From NCBI RefSeq assembly GCF_026226775.1, contig NZ_JAKKOD010000001.1, forward strand, positions 1,296,501 through 1,360,500: DNA of 64,000 nt, given 5' to 3'. Under the pieces are notes generated by a model. It searched no databases, had not been told where the DNA came from, and was given only the letters and a program-made list of their open reading frames with translations. Below are positions 31,132 through 41,442 of this stretch, in pieces. The translations under genes and the position numbers were made by a program. The stretch's first letter is position 1. Every line of letters begins with the position of its first letter. The stretch comes from Avibacterium sp. 21-586. Lineage in GTDB: Bacteria; Pseudomonadota; Gammaproteobacteria; Enterobacterales; Pasteurellaceae.

Positions 31132-31903
31132 TGATATCCTTTCCAAAGAATTGCTCACCCAGTTTTTTCAAGGTACCATCATTGCGTAATTCCACGATGG
31201 CAGCACTAATTTTTGCAAGTGCTTCTTCATTGTTTTTGTTGGCAACAAACCCAGCCCCTACTTTTTCTTCAGATTCCCAGAATGGTTTTAATCCTGAATT
31301 TGGATTTTTCTTTAAATAATCTAGTAATGCTAAGGAATCATTGAAAGTAACATCCGCACGTTTTTGCTGAATTAACAATAAGCCTTGTGCCATTCCATCG
31401 ATTGGAACGATTTGCGCACCATAGTTGACCGCTAATTCACCGTAGTTAGAACTCAAGGTTTGTGCAGCTTTTAAGCCTTTCACATCTTCCACTTTGTGAA
31501 TGCGAACTTCATCTTGGCGTGCAAGCAACATTGCGCCTGACCAACTATAAGGCTCTGATTTATCAAAAGTTGCTTGGCGTTCTGGTGTTGTTAAAGCCAC
31601 TTGGTTTGCCACTAAATCAAAACGACCACCTTTTAAGCCCGCAAGCATTGCGTCCCATTGAGTTTCTTTAAATTCTACTTTTACGCCTAATTTTTCAGCT
31701 ACAGCACGAGTAACTTCAACATCATAACCTGTTAATTTGCCACTATCATCGTGATAAGTGAACGGGGCATAAGTCCCTTCTGTACCTACGGTAATTGTAC
31801 CTTTATGATTAATACGTTCAATTAAACTTTCTGCGGCAACAGCTTGAGTTGCGGTCGCAAAAGCAAATAGAGAAGTGGCTAAAAGCGTAAATTTTTTAGA
31901 CAT
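31121..31903 (-). CDS. Amino-acid (probably cystine) binding protein
   Basis: A 260-residue periplasmic binding protein. It has a signal peptide MSKKFTLLATSLFAFATATQAVAA, then the family 3 pattern GTITVGTEGTYAPFTYHDDSGKLTGYDVEVTRAVAEKLG with WDAMLAGLKGGRFDLVANQV, closest to TcyJ/FliY of E. coli. The ATG at 31903 has AAGGAG in front. The 192 bases upstream hold two inverted repeats (31984-32005, 32018-32034) that may be operators or a weak ygfZ terminator. This gene heads the three-gene transporter operon. Confidence 0.92.
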   Translation of the reverse strand: MSKKFTLLATSLFAFATATQAVAAESLIERINHKGTITVGTEGTYAPFTYHDDSGKLTGYDVEVTRAVAEKLGVKVEFKETQWDAMLAGLKGGRFDLVANQVALTTPERQATFDKSEPYSWSGAMLLARQDEVRIHKVEDVKGLKAAQTLSSNYGELAVNYGAQIVPIDGMAQGLLLIQQKRADVTFNDSLALLDYLKKNPNSGLKPFWESEEKVGAGFVANKNNEEALAKISAAIVELRNDGTLKKLGEQFFGKDISVK

Positions 31904-32095
31904 AAAGTGCTCCTTAGTGAAAATAAATGAAATTGTCCGAAATTCAATGCAGAGCATTGTAAAAGAAATACCTTAATTTACAAATAACTTAAAAGTATAA
32001 GTTATGAAAAACCTTAATATACTAGCTGTTAGTATAGTTAATTGGAAATATATTTTTTGCATATTCGGCTCAAATTAAGTAGGTTTTTTCTCTAA

Positions 32096-32941
32096 TTATG
32101 CGATAAAGTTATAAGGCAATGGGATTAAGTTAAGTTTTGATTTTTCATCAATAAGTCGAAATTCTGTATCCGCATCAAACTGATTATTCATCACCACTTG
32201 CAGCCATAAAATGCCGTCAAAATGCACCGCACTTAGGATAAAGCCTGTTTTACGCCAGCCATTTTCCAACTGCATTTCAATTTCTGAGCCTAACTGAATA
32301 GGTGCGTTAGTTTGAGTGGTAAACAGGAACATCGCCCGTTTGTTAATGCCACGATATTTCGCACGTGCCACGGTTTCTTGCCCGATATAACAGCCTTTTT
32401 GGAACGAAATAGCTTGTTCGATACATTGTAAATTCAAGGCTTGCGGGATAAATTCGTTTTGGCTCTCGGGCGATAAAATCGGGTAGCCCGCTTGCATTAT
32501 GGTTTGCTCCCATTGTGCAATTTCACCTGTGAAATCAATCGGTTGTGGGGTTTTGTTTAATAACATCGCGCACGCAGATTGCCCTATTTCAAGGCAAAAA
32601 TCCGCAGAAATTGCACCGCACTTTTGTTTATCCAATAGCCCGATCACTTGCCAATCTTGCGCTTCAAAGGCAACTTTGGAAAAGACAGCATATTTTTTCA
32701 GATTATCCAACGCAGAAGGCAATAAGGCGTGGCGGATAATCAAGTAAAACTGCTCGCTATTTTCACGCAACAGACGAAACACACTGCTCATTTTACCTTT
32801 TGGATCACAATGGGCGGTGAGCGTGGACTGTCCATCTGCTAGCCTATTCACATCACAAGTGAGCTGACCTTGTAGAAATTTTTTTGCATCCACGCCTTGC
32901 ACAGAAATAACACGATATTGTGAGAGATTGATGATTGCCAT
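32096..32941 (-). CDS. ygfZ: Folate-binding protein YgfZ
   Basis: A 281-residue GcvT-like protein needed for repair or maturation of certain iron-sulphur enzymes, such as MiaB. It shows the invariant KGCYIGQETVAR motif whose Cys is required for function. The N-terminal half includes VQGVDAKKFLQGQLTCDVNRL, typical of the tetrahydrofolate-binding fold. It lies 14 bases downstream of yicC on the same strand, so the two are probably co-transcribed. The product is somewhat shorter than E. coli YgfZ (about 326), mainly by loops. Confidence 0.92.
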   Translation of the reverse strand: MAIINLSQYRVISVQGVDAKKFLQGQLTCDVNRLADGQSTLTAHCDPKGKMSSVFRLLRENSEQFYLIIRHALLPSALDNLKKYAVFSKVAFEAQDWQVIGLLDKQKCGAISADFCLEIGQSACAMLLNKTPQPIDFTGEIAQWEQTIMQAGYPILSPESQNEFIPQALNLQCIEQAISFQKGCYIGQETVARAKYRGINKRAMFLFTTQTNAPIQLGSEIEMQLENGWRKTGFILSAVHFDGILWLQVVMNNQFDADTEFRLIDEKSKLNLIPLPYNFIA

Positions 32942-32955
32942 AAGGATTCCAAAAA

Positions 32956-33819
32956 TTATTCTAAATTCTGAATTTGTTCACGCATTTGTTCGATAAGTAC
33001 TTTTAATTCCACGGCAGAATTGGTGATTTCCGCACTAATGGATTTTGATGCCAGTGTGTTACTTTCGCGGTTGAGTTCTTGCATCATAAAATCGAGTTTA
33101 CGCCCTACTGCGCCGCCTTTTTGTAAAATGCGTTGGGTTTCTTTAACGTGCAGCTGTAAACGATCTAATTCTTCCGCCACATCAATACGCTGCGCTAATA
33201 GCACCATTTCTTGTTCTAGGCGCTGTGGATCGGCTTGTAATTGCAATTCGTCAAAACGTTGCTGTAAACGCTCGCGTTGCCATTGCAAAATCTCTGGCAT
33301 TTTTGACCGCACTTTATCACTTTCACTGGCGATAGCCGTTAAACGCTGTTGGATCAAGTCGTTTAATTTTTCCCCTTCACGCCCACGCATTGCGATAAAT
33401 TCATCGAGCGCCGCTTCAAAGCCAGCTAACAATTCTTGGCTAATGCGATCTAAATCTTGCTCTGGGGTTTCCACCACGCCGGGGTAGCGCAGAACATCGG
33501 TGAGATTAATTTCCCCTTCACCTGCTTGTTGTTTGATCCACTGTAAGGATTGGATCACCTGTTGTGCCAAGGCTTGGTTTAAATTAAGGCTCGCTGTGGC
33601 TTGCTGTTTGCCTTCAAAACGCAAGTTGCATTCCACCTTACCACGGGTTAAACGCTGGCGTAATTTTTCTCGCAAGGTGTTTTCTAAACCGCGAAATGGC
33701 TCTGGCAAGCGGAAGACCGTTTCCAAATAACGTTGATTAACGGAACGAATCTCCCAAACCGCATTGCCCCAATCTTGCTTGATTTCATAACGGGCAAAGG
33801 CCGTCATACTATAAATCAT
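32956..33819 (-). CDS. yicC: YicC family endoribonuclease
   Basis: A 287-residue protein of the YicC family, reported in E. coli to be an endoribonuclease that affects small-RNA stability. It starts MIYSMTAFARYE and includes EIRSVNQRYLE, the C-terminal GRKLDFMMQELNRESNTLASKS (DUF1732) and ELKVLIEQMREQIQN. The middle is rich in Glu, Arg and Gln and likely coiled coil. As in E. coli, it diverges from rph, with 113 bases between them. A reverse-complement uptake sequence lies inside the gene at about 33306. Confidence 0.93.
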   Translation of the reverse strand: MIYSMTAFARYEIKQDWGNAVWEIRSVNQRYLETVFRLPEPFRGLENTLREKLRQRLTRGKVECNLRFEGKQQATASLNLNQALAQQVIQSLQWIKQQAGEGEINLTDVLRYPGVVETPEQDLDRISQELLAGFEAALDEFIAMRGREGEKLNDLIQQRLTAIASESDKVRSKMPEILQWQRERLQQRFDELQLQADPQRLEQEMVLLAQRIDVAEELDRLQLHVKETQRILQKGGAVGRKLDFMMQELNRESNTLASKSISAEITNSAVELKVLIEQMREQIQNLE

Positions 33820-33932
33820 AATAAATCCTTAATTTGTGCTAAAAATTGTCGCCTATTCTACCGTTAAATTTCTCATCTGTCAGTTTGCGTGTTAGAATGA
33901 GCGCCATTTTATGAATGAATAAGGAATTTCCA

Positions 33933-34652
33933 ATGCGTCCGAATGATCGCCCATTAAATCAACCCCGCCCAATTAAAATTACCCGCCATTTTACCAAATA
34001 TGCCGAAGGTTCGGTGTTGGTGGAATTTGGCGAAACCAAAGTGCTTTGCACCGCCAGTGTTGATGAAAGTGTGCCACGTTTCTTAAAAGGTCAAAACCAA
34101 GGTTGGGTTACGGCAGAATATGGTATGTTGCCACGCTCCACTCATAGTCGTATGCAGCGTGAAGCGGCAAAAGGTAAACAAGGCGGACGTACGATGGAAA
34201 TTCAGCGTTTAATCGCCCGCTCTTTGCGTGCAATGGTGGATCTTAATGCGCTTGGTGAGCGTTCAATCACACTGGATTGTGATGTGATCCAAGCTGATGG
34301 CGGCACGCGTACGGCGTCAATCACTGGCGCTTGCGTGGCGTTAATTGATGCGATCAACGGCTTAATGGAAAAAGGTGTGCTGAAGACGAATCCAATTAAA
34401 GGGCTAGTGGCGGCGATTTCTGTTGGCATTGTGGAAGGCGAAGCGGTATGTGATTTGGAATATGTAGAAGATAGCAATGCCGAAACCGATATGAACGTGG
34501 TAATGACCGATGATGGCCGAATGATTGAAGTGCAAGGTACGGCAGAAGGTGAACCATTCTCCCACGAAGAATTATTAACCCTGTTAGATCTTGCGAAACA
34601 AGGCTGTGAAGTGATCTTCAACGCTCAGCGTGAAGCCTTAGAGCAAGCATAA
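33933..34652 (+). CDS. rph: Ribonuclease PH
   Basis: A phosphate-dependent 3' exonuclease that trims tRNA ends. The product is 239 residues: start [18 protein letters not shown], then [28 protein letters not shown], the catalytic-region [20 protein letters not shown] and a full C-terminus, so it is not the truncated form found in E. coli K-12. I chose the ATG at 33933 because AAGGAA stands 5-6 bases before it; the upstream ATG at 33915 gives six extra residues without family support. It runs into pyrE after 12 bases. Confidence 0.97.
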   Translation: MRPNDRPLNQPRPIKITRHFTKYAEGSVLVEFGETKVLCTASVDESVPRFLKGQNQGWVTAEYGMLPRSTHSRMQREAAKGKQGGRTMEIQRLIARSLRAMVDLNALGERSITLDCDVIQADGGTRTASITGACVALIDAINGLMEKGVLKTNPIKGLVAAISVGIVEGEAVCDLEYVEDSNAETDMNVVMTDDGRMIEVQGTAEGEPFSHEELLTLLDLAKQGCEVIFNAQREALEQA

Positions 34653-34664
34653 TTGGGGGCGCAA

Positions 34665-35306
34665 ATGCAAGGCTACAAAATCGACTTTATCAAATTCGCG
34701 TTAAGCCGTAATGTGCTGAAATTTGGTGAATTCACCTTGAAATCTGGGCGTATTAGCCCTTATTTCTTTAATGCAGGTTTGTTTAACACAGGGGCGGATT
34801 TAGCGCGTTTAGGCGAATTTTATGCCGCCGCCATTCAAGCAAGCGGCTTAGATTATGATGTGATTTTTGGCCCTGCTTACAAAGGTATTCCTATTGGCAC
34901 GACGGTATCTGTGGCATTGTTTAAGCAATATGGCATTGACAAACCGGTGTGTTTTAATCGTAAAGAAGCAAAAGATCACGGCGAAGGGGGCAATTTAATT
35001 GGCAGCCCATTGCAAGGTAACGTGTTATTAGTGGACGATGTGATCACCGCTGGCACGGCAATTCGCGAAGCAATGGATTTAATCGCACAAAATCAAGCAA
35101 AATTAAGAGCAGTGGTGATTGCGTTAAATCGTAAAGAACGTGGTAAAGGTACGCTTTCTGCCATTCAGGAAGTAGAACGTGATTATCAATGCAACGTGCT
35201 TTCGATTATTGATTTTGACGATTTAATGCAATTTATTGAGCAAGAGGCGGATTATCAGCAATATCTGCCTGTAATGCGTACTTACCGTGAAAAATATGGC
35301 ATATAA
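34665..35306 (+). CDS. pyrE: Orotate phosphoribosyltransferase
   Basis: Adds phosphoribosyl to orotate in pyrimidine synthesis. The product is 213 residues, as in E. coli. It has [33 protein letters not shown] and the PRPP-binding [13 protein letters not shown] (near residue 124). The ATG at 34665 has the ribosome site TTGGGGGCG just upstream; the in-frame TTG at 34653 would leave no room for one. No attenuator separates rph from pyrE here, unlike the classical E. coli arrangement. Confidence 0.98.
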   Translation: MQGYKIDFIKFALSRNVLKFGEFTLKSGRISPYFFNAGLFNTGADLARLGEFYAAAIQASGLDYDVIFGPAYKGIPIGTTVSVALFKQYGIDKPVCFNRKEAKDHGEGGNLIGSPLQGNVLLVDDVITAGTAIREAMDLIAQNQAKLRAVVIALNRKERGKGTLSAIQEVERDYQCNVLSIIDFDDLMQFIEQEADYQQYLPVMRTYREKYGI

Positions 35307-35364
35307 AAATCACTAAAAAGTACCGCACTTTTAATTTTATAGCTTACTCAAGTTGGAGAATAGA

Positions 35365-36234
35365 ATGAGTTTTATTGGAAAGTTATTAGGTTTTTTTATT
35401 GGCTACCGTCTGGGAGGATTTTTTGGTGGGCTTGCTGGTGCCTATTTAGGTCATCTTGCGGATAAAAAATTATATGAATTAGGTAGTGTTAATTCGAGCT
35501 TTTTCAACCGCAAAGAAACTCGCCAATCTTTATTTATGCAAACTACGTTTGCCGTGCTTGGGCATTTGTCTAAATCGAAAGGACGAGTTACGCAAGATGA
35601 CATTGCGCTTGCCAACAATCTAATGAACCAAATGAATTTGGACGACAAAGGGCGAAAATTGGCGCAAGACGCCTTTAATCGCGGTAAAGATCCTAATTTC
35701 CCGTTACGCCAAGTGATCCGTGAATTTTGCCAAGCCTGTGGTCAGCGTAGTGATCTATTAAGAATGTTTTTGCGTGTTCAGCTACAAGCTGCATTTGCAG
35801 ATGATCACTTGCACGAAAATGAAAAAGAAATATTGCAAGCGGTAGCGGAAGAATTAGGTTTATCTAGTTTCCAATTCCAACAAATTTTAATGGCTGAAAT
35901 TGCCGCACGCCAATTCAGCCGTGGCGGATTTTATTATGAATATAATGGATCGCAACAAGGTGATCATCAGCAAGATGGTTATCAACAAGGGGGAAGCTAT
36001 CAAGGACATCGCTCAGGACCGACTTTACAAGATGCTTACAATGTATTAGGCGTGAGTGAAGGGGACGATCGTGCCACGGTAAAACGCGCTTATCGCCGTT
36101 TAATGAACGAAAACCATCCCGATAAATTAGTCGCCAAAGGCTTACCAGAAGAAATGCTTGAAATGGCGAAAGAAAAAACACAGCAAATTCAAGCCGCTTA
36201 TGATTTGATTTGTAAAGCGAAAGGGTGGAAGTAA
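35365..36234 (+). CDS. djlA: Membrane-anchored co-chaperone DjlA
   Basis: A 289-residue DnaK partner fixed in the inner membrane. The N-terminal membrane segment FFIGYRLGGFFGGLAGAYLGH has the Gly-rich dimer motif of DjlA. A TerB-like helical domain follows (about 50-195), then a Gln/Gly-rich linker with tandem HQQDGYQQGGSYQG-like repeats, and a C-terminal J domain with the invariant His-Pro-Asp in NENHPDKL. The ATG at 35365 has GGAG at 35355; the frame is open further up only from a TTG. It is probably transcribed alone. Confidence 0.95.
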   Translation: MSFIGKLLGFFIGYRLGGFFGGLAGAYLGHLADKKLYELGSVNSSFFNRKETRQSLFMQTTFAVLGHLSKSKGRVTQDDIALANNLMNQMNLDDKGRKLAQDAFNRGKDPNFPLRQVIREFCQACGQRSDLLRMFLRVQLQAAFADDHLHENEKEILQAVAEELGLSSFQFQQILMAEIAARQFSRGGFYYEYNGSQQGDHQQDGYQQGGSYQGHRSGPTLQDAYNVLGVSEGDDRATVKRAYRRLMNENHPDKLVAKGLPEEMLEMAKEKTQQIQAAYDLICKAKGWK

Positions 36235-36336
36235 ACCTTTCTTCATTGCTGAATTTTTTACCGTTTCTCTGAAATAACAAAGTGCGGTGAAAAATTCAGC
36301 TTTTTTATTTTTATCAAAAGAGTAATAGTAAATAAA

Positions 36337-37278
36337 ATGCGTGTTTTCCTCGCGCCAATGCAGGGGGTGCTTGATCCCCTTGTGCGGCAGCTTTTGACTG
36401 AAATTAACGATTATGATCTGTGTGTATCGGAGTTTGTGCGTGTGGTGGATCAGCGTTTGCCAGTTAAAACCTTTTACCGTTTATGTCCAGAACTGCAGCA
36501 CGGTGGGCGAACGCCCGCGGGAACGCCCGTGCGCGTACAACTTTTAGGGCAACACCCACAGTGGCTGGCGGAAAATGCGGTGTTGGCGGTGGAATTGGGA
36601 TCGCACGGCATTGATTTTAACTGTGGTTGCCCGTCTAAAACCGTGAATGGTAGCCACGGCGGCGCGGCATTATTAAAACAGCCCGAATTGATTTACCAAG
36701 CCACTAAAGCCTTACGCGAAGCCTTACCGAAAGAGCAGGTGGTGAGCGTGAAAGTACGTTTGGGCTGGGATAGTGATAATCACGCCTTTGAAATTGCTGA
36801 TGCGGTGCAGCAAGGCGGCGGTACGGAAATCACTATTCACGGACGCACCAAAACCGATGGCTATCGTGCAGAAAAGATCAATTGGCAGAAAATTGGTGAA
36901 ATTCGTCAGCGTTTAACCATTCCCGTGATCGCAAATGGTGAAATTTGGCATTGGCAAGATGCGCAAGACTGCCTTGCTATAACAGGCTGCCAAGATGTAA
37001 TGATTGGACGCGGCGCATTAACCATTCCAAATTTAAGCCTTGTGGTGAAGTTTAATCAGGAAAAATTAGATTGGACGCAAGGGGTAATGCCCTTGCTGCA
37101 CCGTTATGCGCATATCGAAAACTTGCAAGATACGGGCTTTTACCACATCGCCCGCACCAAACAATGGCTACAATATCTGAAAAAATCTTACCCACAAGCC
37201 ACCGCACTTTTTGAGCATATTAAAACCTGCCAAAGTGCGGTAGATTTGCGCGAAAGATTAGCTACTTTTGCCATATAG
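36337..37278 (+). CDS. dusC: tRNA-dihydrouridine(16) synthase
   Basis: Reduces a uridine of the tRNA D-loop using FMN. The product is 313 residues. The start [20 protein letters not shown] gives the FMN-binding site, [20 protein letters not shown] holds the catalytic Cys (near residue 98), and VSVKVRLGW and ITIHGRTK follow. The sequence fits the DusC subgroup, and the two dus genes in this window differ clearly. An uptake sequence encodes CQSAVDLRE near the C-terminus. It converges with the MFS gene, only 11 bases away, without a terminator. Confidence 0.95.
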   Translation: MRVFLAPMQGVLDPLVRQLLTEINDYDLCVSEFVRVVDQRLPVKTFYRLCPELQHGGRTPAGTPVRVQLLGQHPQWLAENAVLAVELGSHGIDFNCGCPSKTVNGSHGGAALLKQPELIYQATKALREALPKEQVVSVKVRLGWDSDNHAFEIADAVQQGGGTEITIHGRTKTDGYRAEKINWQKIGEIRQRLTIPVIANGEIWHWQDAQDCLAITGCQDVMIGRGALTIPNLSLVVKFNQEKLDWTQGVMPLLHRYAHIENLQDTGFYHIARTKQWLQYLKKSYPQATALFEHIKTCQSAVDLRERLATFAI

Positions 37279-37289
37279 CCTTAGCTTGA

Positions 37290-38525
37290 TTAATCCAAGG
37301 CTTTGCCTTTCAGTTCTGGAATTAAGAAAATGGTGGCAATCATATCGATCACATAAATCAGTGCAAGGAAGGCAATCGCGGTGGAAAAAGAATAGCTTGC
37401 CACCACCGCACCAACTATCACTGGACCGAAACCACCGACTGCCCGCCCGATATTAAACAACACATTTTGTGCGGTCGCACGGGCTTGAGTTGGATAGGCT
37501 TCAGCCATTAATGCACCGTAGCCGCCCATCATTCCATTTACGAACATTCCCAAGAATGCCCCCGTAATAAGCATTGCGTTTGGATCGGTCAGTTGTGAGT
37601 AGGTAATCACACTGATTACGGCACCAAGTTGGAAAAGCAGAAAACTTGGTTTGCGTCCGATTTTGTCCGCAAGGCGACCAAAAATCCAGATACCGCTCAT
37701 CATTCCACATACGGTTACCGCTGTCCAAACGCCAGATTTAGTTAAGCTAAAGCCAAGCTGTTTAGACAGGAAATTTGGTAGCCAAATCATTATGCCGTAA
37801 TAGCCAAAATTCTGCACGGAAGTGAGAACCACAACCCCTAGGCTGACTTTGGTAGTTTGTTTATCTTTTATCAATAATTGGAAAGATTGACGGAAAGCTT
37901 GCCATTTCGATTGTGTGGGGTGAGTGGCGGAAAGTGCGGTCTGTTTTTCGGTAAAAACGTCTGGCTCGTGTAATCTTGCACGTAAATACCACGCCACGAA
38001 AGCAGGGAAAATACCCACAATAAACATTCCGCGCCAGCCGATGATTGGCAATAATAACGGCGTAAGCAACACTGCAGCTAGCACGCCCACTTGCCAGCCT
38101 AATGCCACATAAGAAGCGGCTTTTGCACGGTGTCGAGCAGGCCAAGCTTCTGCCGCTAATGCCATTCCAATACCAAATTCACCGCCTAAACCAATGCCTG
38201 CAATGGTGCGGTAAATTAATAAATCCCAATAGCCTTGCGCGAGCGCACATAAGCCGGTAAATACGGCAAATAGCACGATTGTCCAAGTTAATACGCGCAC
38301 ACGGCCATAACGATCGCTTAATGCGCCGAAAATAATGCCTCCCGCCACTGCGCCGATTAATGTCCAAGTAACCAAAGAGCCCGCTTGTGCGCTTGATAGC
38401 GCTAAATCGGCAGAAATTGCACTGAGCATAAAGCCGAGAATGAGTAAGTCGAAGCCGTCCATTGCATAGCCCACGGCAGAGCCGATCAAGGCTTTCCAGC
38501 CATAATCATTTACGTTGTTGTTCAT
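37290..38525 (-). CDS. MFS transporter
   Basis: A 411-residue transporter with 12 predicted helices. The loop 2-3 motif GALSDRYGRVR and the loop 8-9 motif GRLADKIGRK are standard major-facilitator marks. The start WKALIGSAVGYAMDGFDLLILGFML resembles the sialate/aromatic-acid and sugar-acid symporter groups, but I cannot name the substrate. I chose the ATG at 38525 because AAAGGA stands 5 bases upstream. Upstream of it lies 168 bases of spacer shared with the glmS terminator, so it is a separate transcript from glmS. Confidence 0.88.
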   Translation of the reverse strand: MNNNVNDYGWKALIGSAVGYAMDGFDLLILGFMLSAISADLALSSAQAGSLVTWTLIGAVAGGIIFGALSDRYGRVRVLTWTIVLFAVFTGLCALAQGYWDLLIYRTIAGIGLGGEFGIGMALAAEAWPARHRAKAASYVALGWQVGVLAAVLLTPLLLPIIGWRGMFIVGIFPAFVAWYLRARLHEPDVFTEKQTALSATHPTQSKWQAFRQSFQLLIKDKQTTKVSLGVVVLTSVQNFGYYGIMIWLPNFLSKQLGFSLTKSGVWTAVTVCGMMSGIWIFGRLADKIGRKPSFLLFQLGAVISVITYSQLTDPNAMLITGAFLGMFVNGMMGGYGALMAEAYPTQARATAQNVLFNIGRAVGGFGPVIVGAVVASYSFSTAIAFLALIYVIDMIATIFLIPELKGKALD

Positions 38526-38652
38526 AGATGTCCTTTTGCTACTCACGGGTAGCCTTTAAAGTGTGAAGAAAGGAAGTTTGCTAAAAGCGTGCCTAAAAAG
38601 CGCGCCCCAAAAAGCGCACATAGTGTAGTCAATTTAACGGATGTAAGCAAAT

Positions 38653-38683
38653 AAAAAAAAGCCTTGCAAATCATTACAAGGCT
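38653..38683 (-). terminator. glmS terminator
   Basis: On the minus strand AGCCTTG / CAAGGCT (38677-38683 with 38660-38666) with a 10-base loop is followed by eight T, 10 bases after the glmS stop. Confidence 0.9.
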
Positions 38684-38693
38684 GTTTGAAAAA

Positions 38694-40526
38694 TTATTCC
38701 ACCGTTACCGCTTTAGCAAGGTTACGCGGTTGATCCACGTCTGTTCCTTTGATTAAGGCGATATGGTAAGAAAGCAGTTGTAACGGTACTGTGTAGAAAA
38801 TTGGTGCGGTTACTTCGTCTACTTTCGGTAGCACGATGGTTTTGAAGCCTTCACCATCGCTGAAACCGGCGTCGTGATCAGCAAAGATATAAAGCTGACC
38901 GCCACGGGCGCGCACTTCTTCAATATTTGATTTCACTTTTTCAAGTAAATCATTTTCTGGTGCAACCACAATCACCGGCATATCGCTATCAATTAAAGCC
39001 AGTGGGCCGTGTTTTAATTCCCCAGCTGCATAGGCTTCTGCGTGAATGTAGGAAATTTCTTTCAATTTCAATGCAGATTCCATTGCGATTGGGTAAAACT
39101 CGCCACGACCTAAGAATAAAGTGTGATGTTTATCGGCAAAATCTTCAGATAATTTTTCAATTTGTTTATCGTAAACTAACGCACTTTCAATTTGTGCTGG
39201 CAAACGTTGCAAGGCTTGCACAATGTGATGTTCTTGTTCTTCGCTTACCGTGCCTTTTAAGCGTCCGATTGCCGCATTTAATAATAATAAACAGGTTAAT
39301 TGAGTGGTAAAGGCTTTGGTTGATGCCACACCAATTTCCACGCCTGCACGGGTCATAAAGGCGAAATCTGATTCACGCACTAAAGAAGAACTTGCCACGT
39401 TACAGATTGTCATTGCTGTCATATAGCCTGATTCTTTGGCTAAGCGTAATGCCGCCAAGGTATCTGCGGTTTCACCCGATTGAGAAAGGGTGATAAGCAG
39501 GCTATTTGGGCGAGTGACGAATTTGCGATAGCGGAATTCTGACGCAATTTCCACATCACAGCTCACGCCAGCAATGGATTCAAACCAGTAGCGTGCCACC
39601 ATTCCTGCGTTGTATGACGTTCCGCACGCCACAATTTGAACGTGTTCCACTTTTTTCAAGATTTCTGCCGCATTAGGACCAATGGCATCAATGTTTACCT
39701 TACCATTAACGATACGACCATCTAAGGTATTCATAATTGCAACAGGCTGTTCAAAAATTTCTTTTTGCATATAGTGGCGATATTGCCCCTTGTCTGCTGC
39801 ATCAGCTTCAAAATGCCCTTCGTGCATTTCACGATCAACCGCATTACCTTGCGCGTCAAAAATTTGTACATCACGGCGAGAAATTTCCGCCACATCGCCT
39901 TCTTCTAAATAAATGAAACGACGCGTTACGCTTAATAGCGCTAAAGGATCGGAAGCAAGGAAATTTTCCCCCACCCCTAAACCGATAACCAATGGGCTGC
40001 CAGAACGTGCGACCACTAAATGGTCAGGTTCATCTTGGTGCATTACCACCGTACCGTAAGCGCCACGCAACTGTGCCACGGTTTTTTGCACCGCTTCTAA
40101 TAATGAGCTAGCGGTGCGGTATTCCCACTCTACTAAGTGGGCGATCACTTCGGTGTCGGTTTGCGAAAGGAATTCATAACCGCGTTTTTGTAATTCTTCA
40201 CGCAATTCTTCATAATTTTCGATAATCCCGTTATGCACAACGGCAATTTTACCTGAGCGATGCGGGTGAGCATTGGCTTCTGATGGCTCGCCGTGGGTTG
40301 CCCAACGGGTGTGAGCGATGCCTGTTCCCCCTAAAATTGGATGGGCTTCAAGGGCTTCATCTAAGGCTTTTACTTTGCCTACACGGCGTACGATTTGCAT
40401 ATGATGATTTGCATCTAGCACCGCGATACCCGCTGAATCATAACCACGGTATTCCAAACGATGTAAGCCATCGACTAAAATTTCCGCCACATCACGTTGT
40501 GCTACTGCACCCACAATTCCACACAT
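38694..40526 (-). CDS. glmS: Glutamine-fructose-6-phosphate aminotransferase
   Basis: Makes glucosamine-6-phosphate, the first step to UDP-GlcNAc and the cell wall. The product is 610 residues. The catalytic Cys is residue 2 (MCGIVG), the glutaminase part has [10 protein letters not shown] and [12 protein letters not shown], and two SIS domains follow with CGTSYNAG and [15 protein letters not shown]. It ends [13 protein letters not shown] as expected. It lies 41 bases downstream of a DeoR-type regulator gene. I see no GlmS ribozyme; that element is typical of Gram-positive bacteria. Confidence 0.98.
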   Translation of the reverse strand: MCGIVGAVAQRDVAEILVDGLHRLEYRGYDSAGIAVLDANHHMQIVRRVGKVKALDEALEAHPILGGTGIAHTRWATHGEPSEANAHPHRSGKIAVVHNGIIENYEELREELQKRGYEFLSQTDTEVIAHLVEWEYRTASSLLEAVQKTVAQLRGAYGTVVMHQDEPDHLVVARSGSPLVIGLGVGENFLASDPLALLSVTRRFIYLEEGDVAEISRRDVQIFDAQGNAVDREMHEGHFEADAADKGQYRHYMQKEIFEQPVAIMNTLDGRIVNGKVNIDAIGPNAAEILKKVEHVQIVACGTSYNAGMVARYWFESIAGVSCDVEIASEFRYRKFVTRPNSLLITLSQSGETADTLAALRLAKESGYMTAMTICNVASSSLVRESDFAFMTRAGVEIGVASTKAFTTQLTCLLLLNAAIGRLKGTVSEEQEHHIVQALQRLPAQIESALVYDKQIEKLSEDFADKHHTLFLGRGEFYPIAMESALKLKEISYIHAEAYAAGELKHGPLALIDSDMPVIVVAPENDLLEKVKSNIEEVRARGGQLYIFADHDAGFSDGEGFKTIVLPKVDEVTAPIFYTVPLQLLSYHIALIKGTDVDQPRNLAKAVTVE

Positions 40527-40567
40527 AAAATTTCCTTTGTTGTAAGTTTGTAAAAAATAGTCAAAAT

Positions 40568-41350
40568 TTACACCGCACTTACGCAGATCACTTCCACGCC
40601 TTGCGATTCAATTTGTTGTTTAATTTCCGCTGGCAACGCATTATCGGTAACTAACACGTCAATTTGCTGCCAAGTTAATTCGATATTTGGCATTTTTCTG
40701 CCAATTTTTTGTGATTCCACCATCACAATAACTTCACGAGAAACTTCCGCCATCACACGGCTTAAATCCACTAATTCATTAAAGGTGGTCGTGCCGCGCT
40801 CTAAATCAATGCCGTCCGCACCAATAAAGAGCTGATCAAAATTATATGAACGCAACACTTGCGCCGCCACTTGCCCTTGAAACGATTCCGAACGGGTGTC
40901 CCAAGTCCCCCCTGTCATCAATAGCGTTGGCTCATTTTCTAATGCTCGCAATTGGGTCGCTACCGACAAAGAATTCGTCATCACCACCAACCCCTGCTTT
41001 TTGTTGAGCTGATGAATGAGGGCTGCTGTTGTACTACCGCTGTCAATAATAATGCGGTTGTGATCAGCAATGCGTTCGGCTACATATTTGGCAATTGCTA
41101 ACTTTCGTTTTGAAAGATGTTCATCTTGGCTTTCATCGAGCAATTCCTGTGGCATTAGGATTGCCCCACCGTAACGACGTAGTAACACTCCGCTCTCTTC
41201 AAGCGCGGTTAAATCTTTGCGAATTGTAACCTCAGAGGTTTCAAATAACTGCACAAGCTGTTCCACACTCACTTCGCCTTGGCTTTGTAATAATTGCACA
41301 ATGCGATGACGGCGTTGTTGCGTATTTCTGGGTTGAATGTTTCGTTTCAT
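40568..41350 (-). CDS. DeoR family transcriptional regulator
   Basis: A 260-residue repressor-type protein. The N-terminal winged helix-turn-helix has [51 protein letters not shown] (residues about 13-63), followed by a DeoR sugar-phosphate sensor domain with [12 protein letters not shown] and [12 protein letters not shown]. It is directly upstream of glmS on the same strand, so it probably controls glmS or amino-sugar use and may sense a sugar phosphate. Similar regulators precede glmS in other proteobacteria; the ligand is not deducible. Confidence 0.9.
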   Translation of the reverse strand: MKRNIQPRNTQQRRHRIVQLLQSQGEVSVEQLVQLFETSEVTIRKDLTALEESGVLLRRYGGAILMPQELLDESQDEHLSKRKLAIAKYVAERIADHNRIIIDSGSTTAALIHQLNKKQGLVVMTNSLSVATQLRALENEPTLLMTGGTWDTRSESFQGQVAAQVLRSYNFDQLFIGADGIDLERGTTTFNELVDLSRVMAEVSREVIVMVESQKIGRKMPNIELTWQQIDVLVTDNALPAEIKQQIESQGVEVICVSAV

Positions 41351-41442
41351 AATCTTAAATCAGAACTAAATTTCGGTTCGGAATTTTATAGGTGGGAATG
41401 TGATATGTAAAGTCCTAATATGTAATTTATTAAGATTGATGC

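Noticed and set aside
31984-32034. Two inverted repeats upstream of the amino-acid ABC operon as a defined operator
   Set aside because: ATAACTTA/TAAGTTAT and ATACTA/TAGTAT are AT-only or nearly so, and could equally be the weak end of the ygfZ transcript. I could not assign a regulator.
33020-33487. A 155-codon open frame on the plus strand opposite yicC
   Set aside because: It is the shadow of yicC. Its product is Ser/Cys/Arg-rich with no recognisable domain, and yicC is a well-conserved gene.
38527-40567. GlmS ribozyme or GlmZ-type target before glmS
   Set aside because: The 41-base gap before glmS is too short for the ribozyme, and no matching core was seen.
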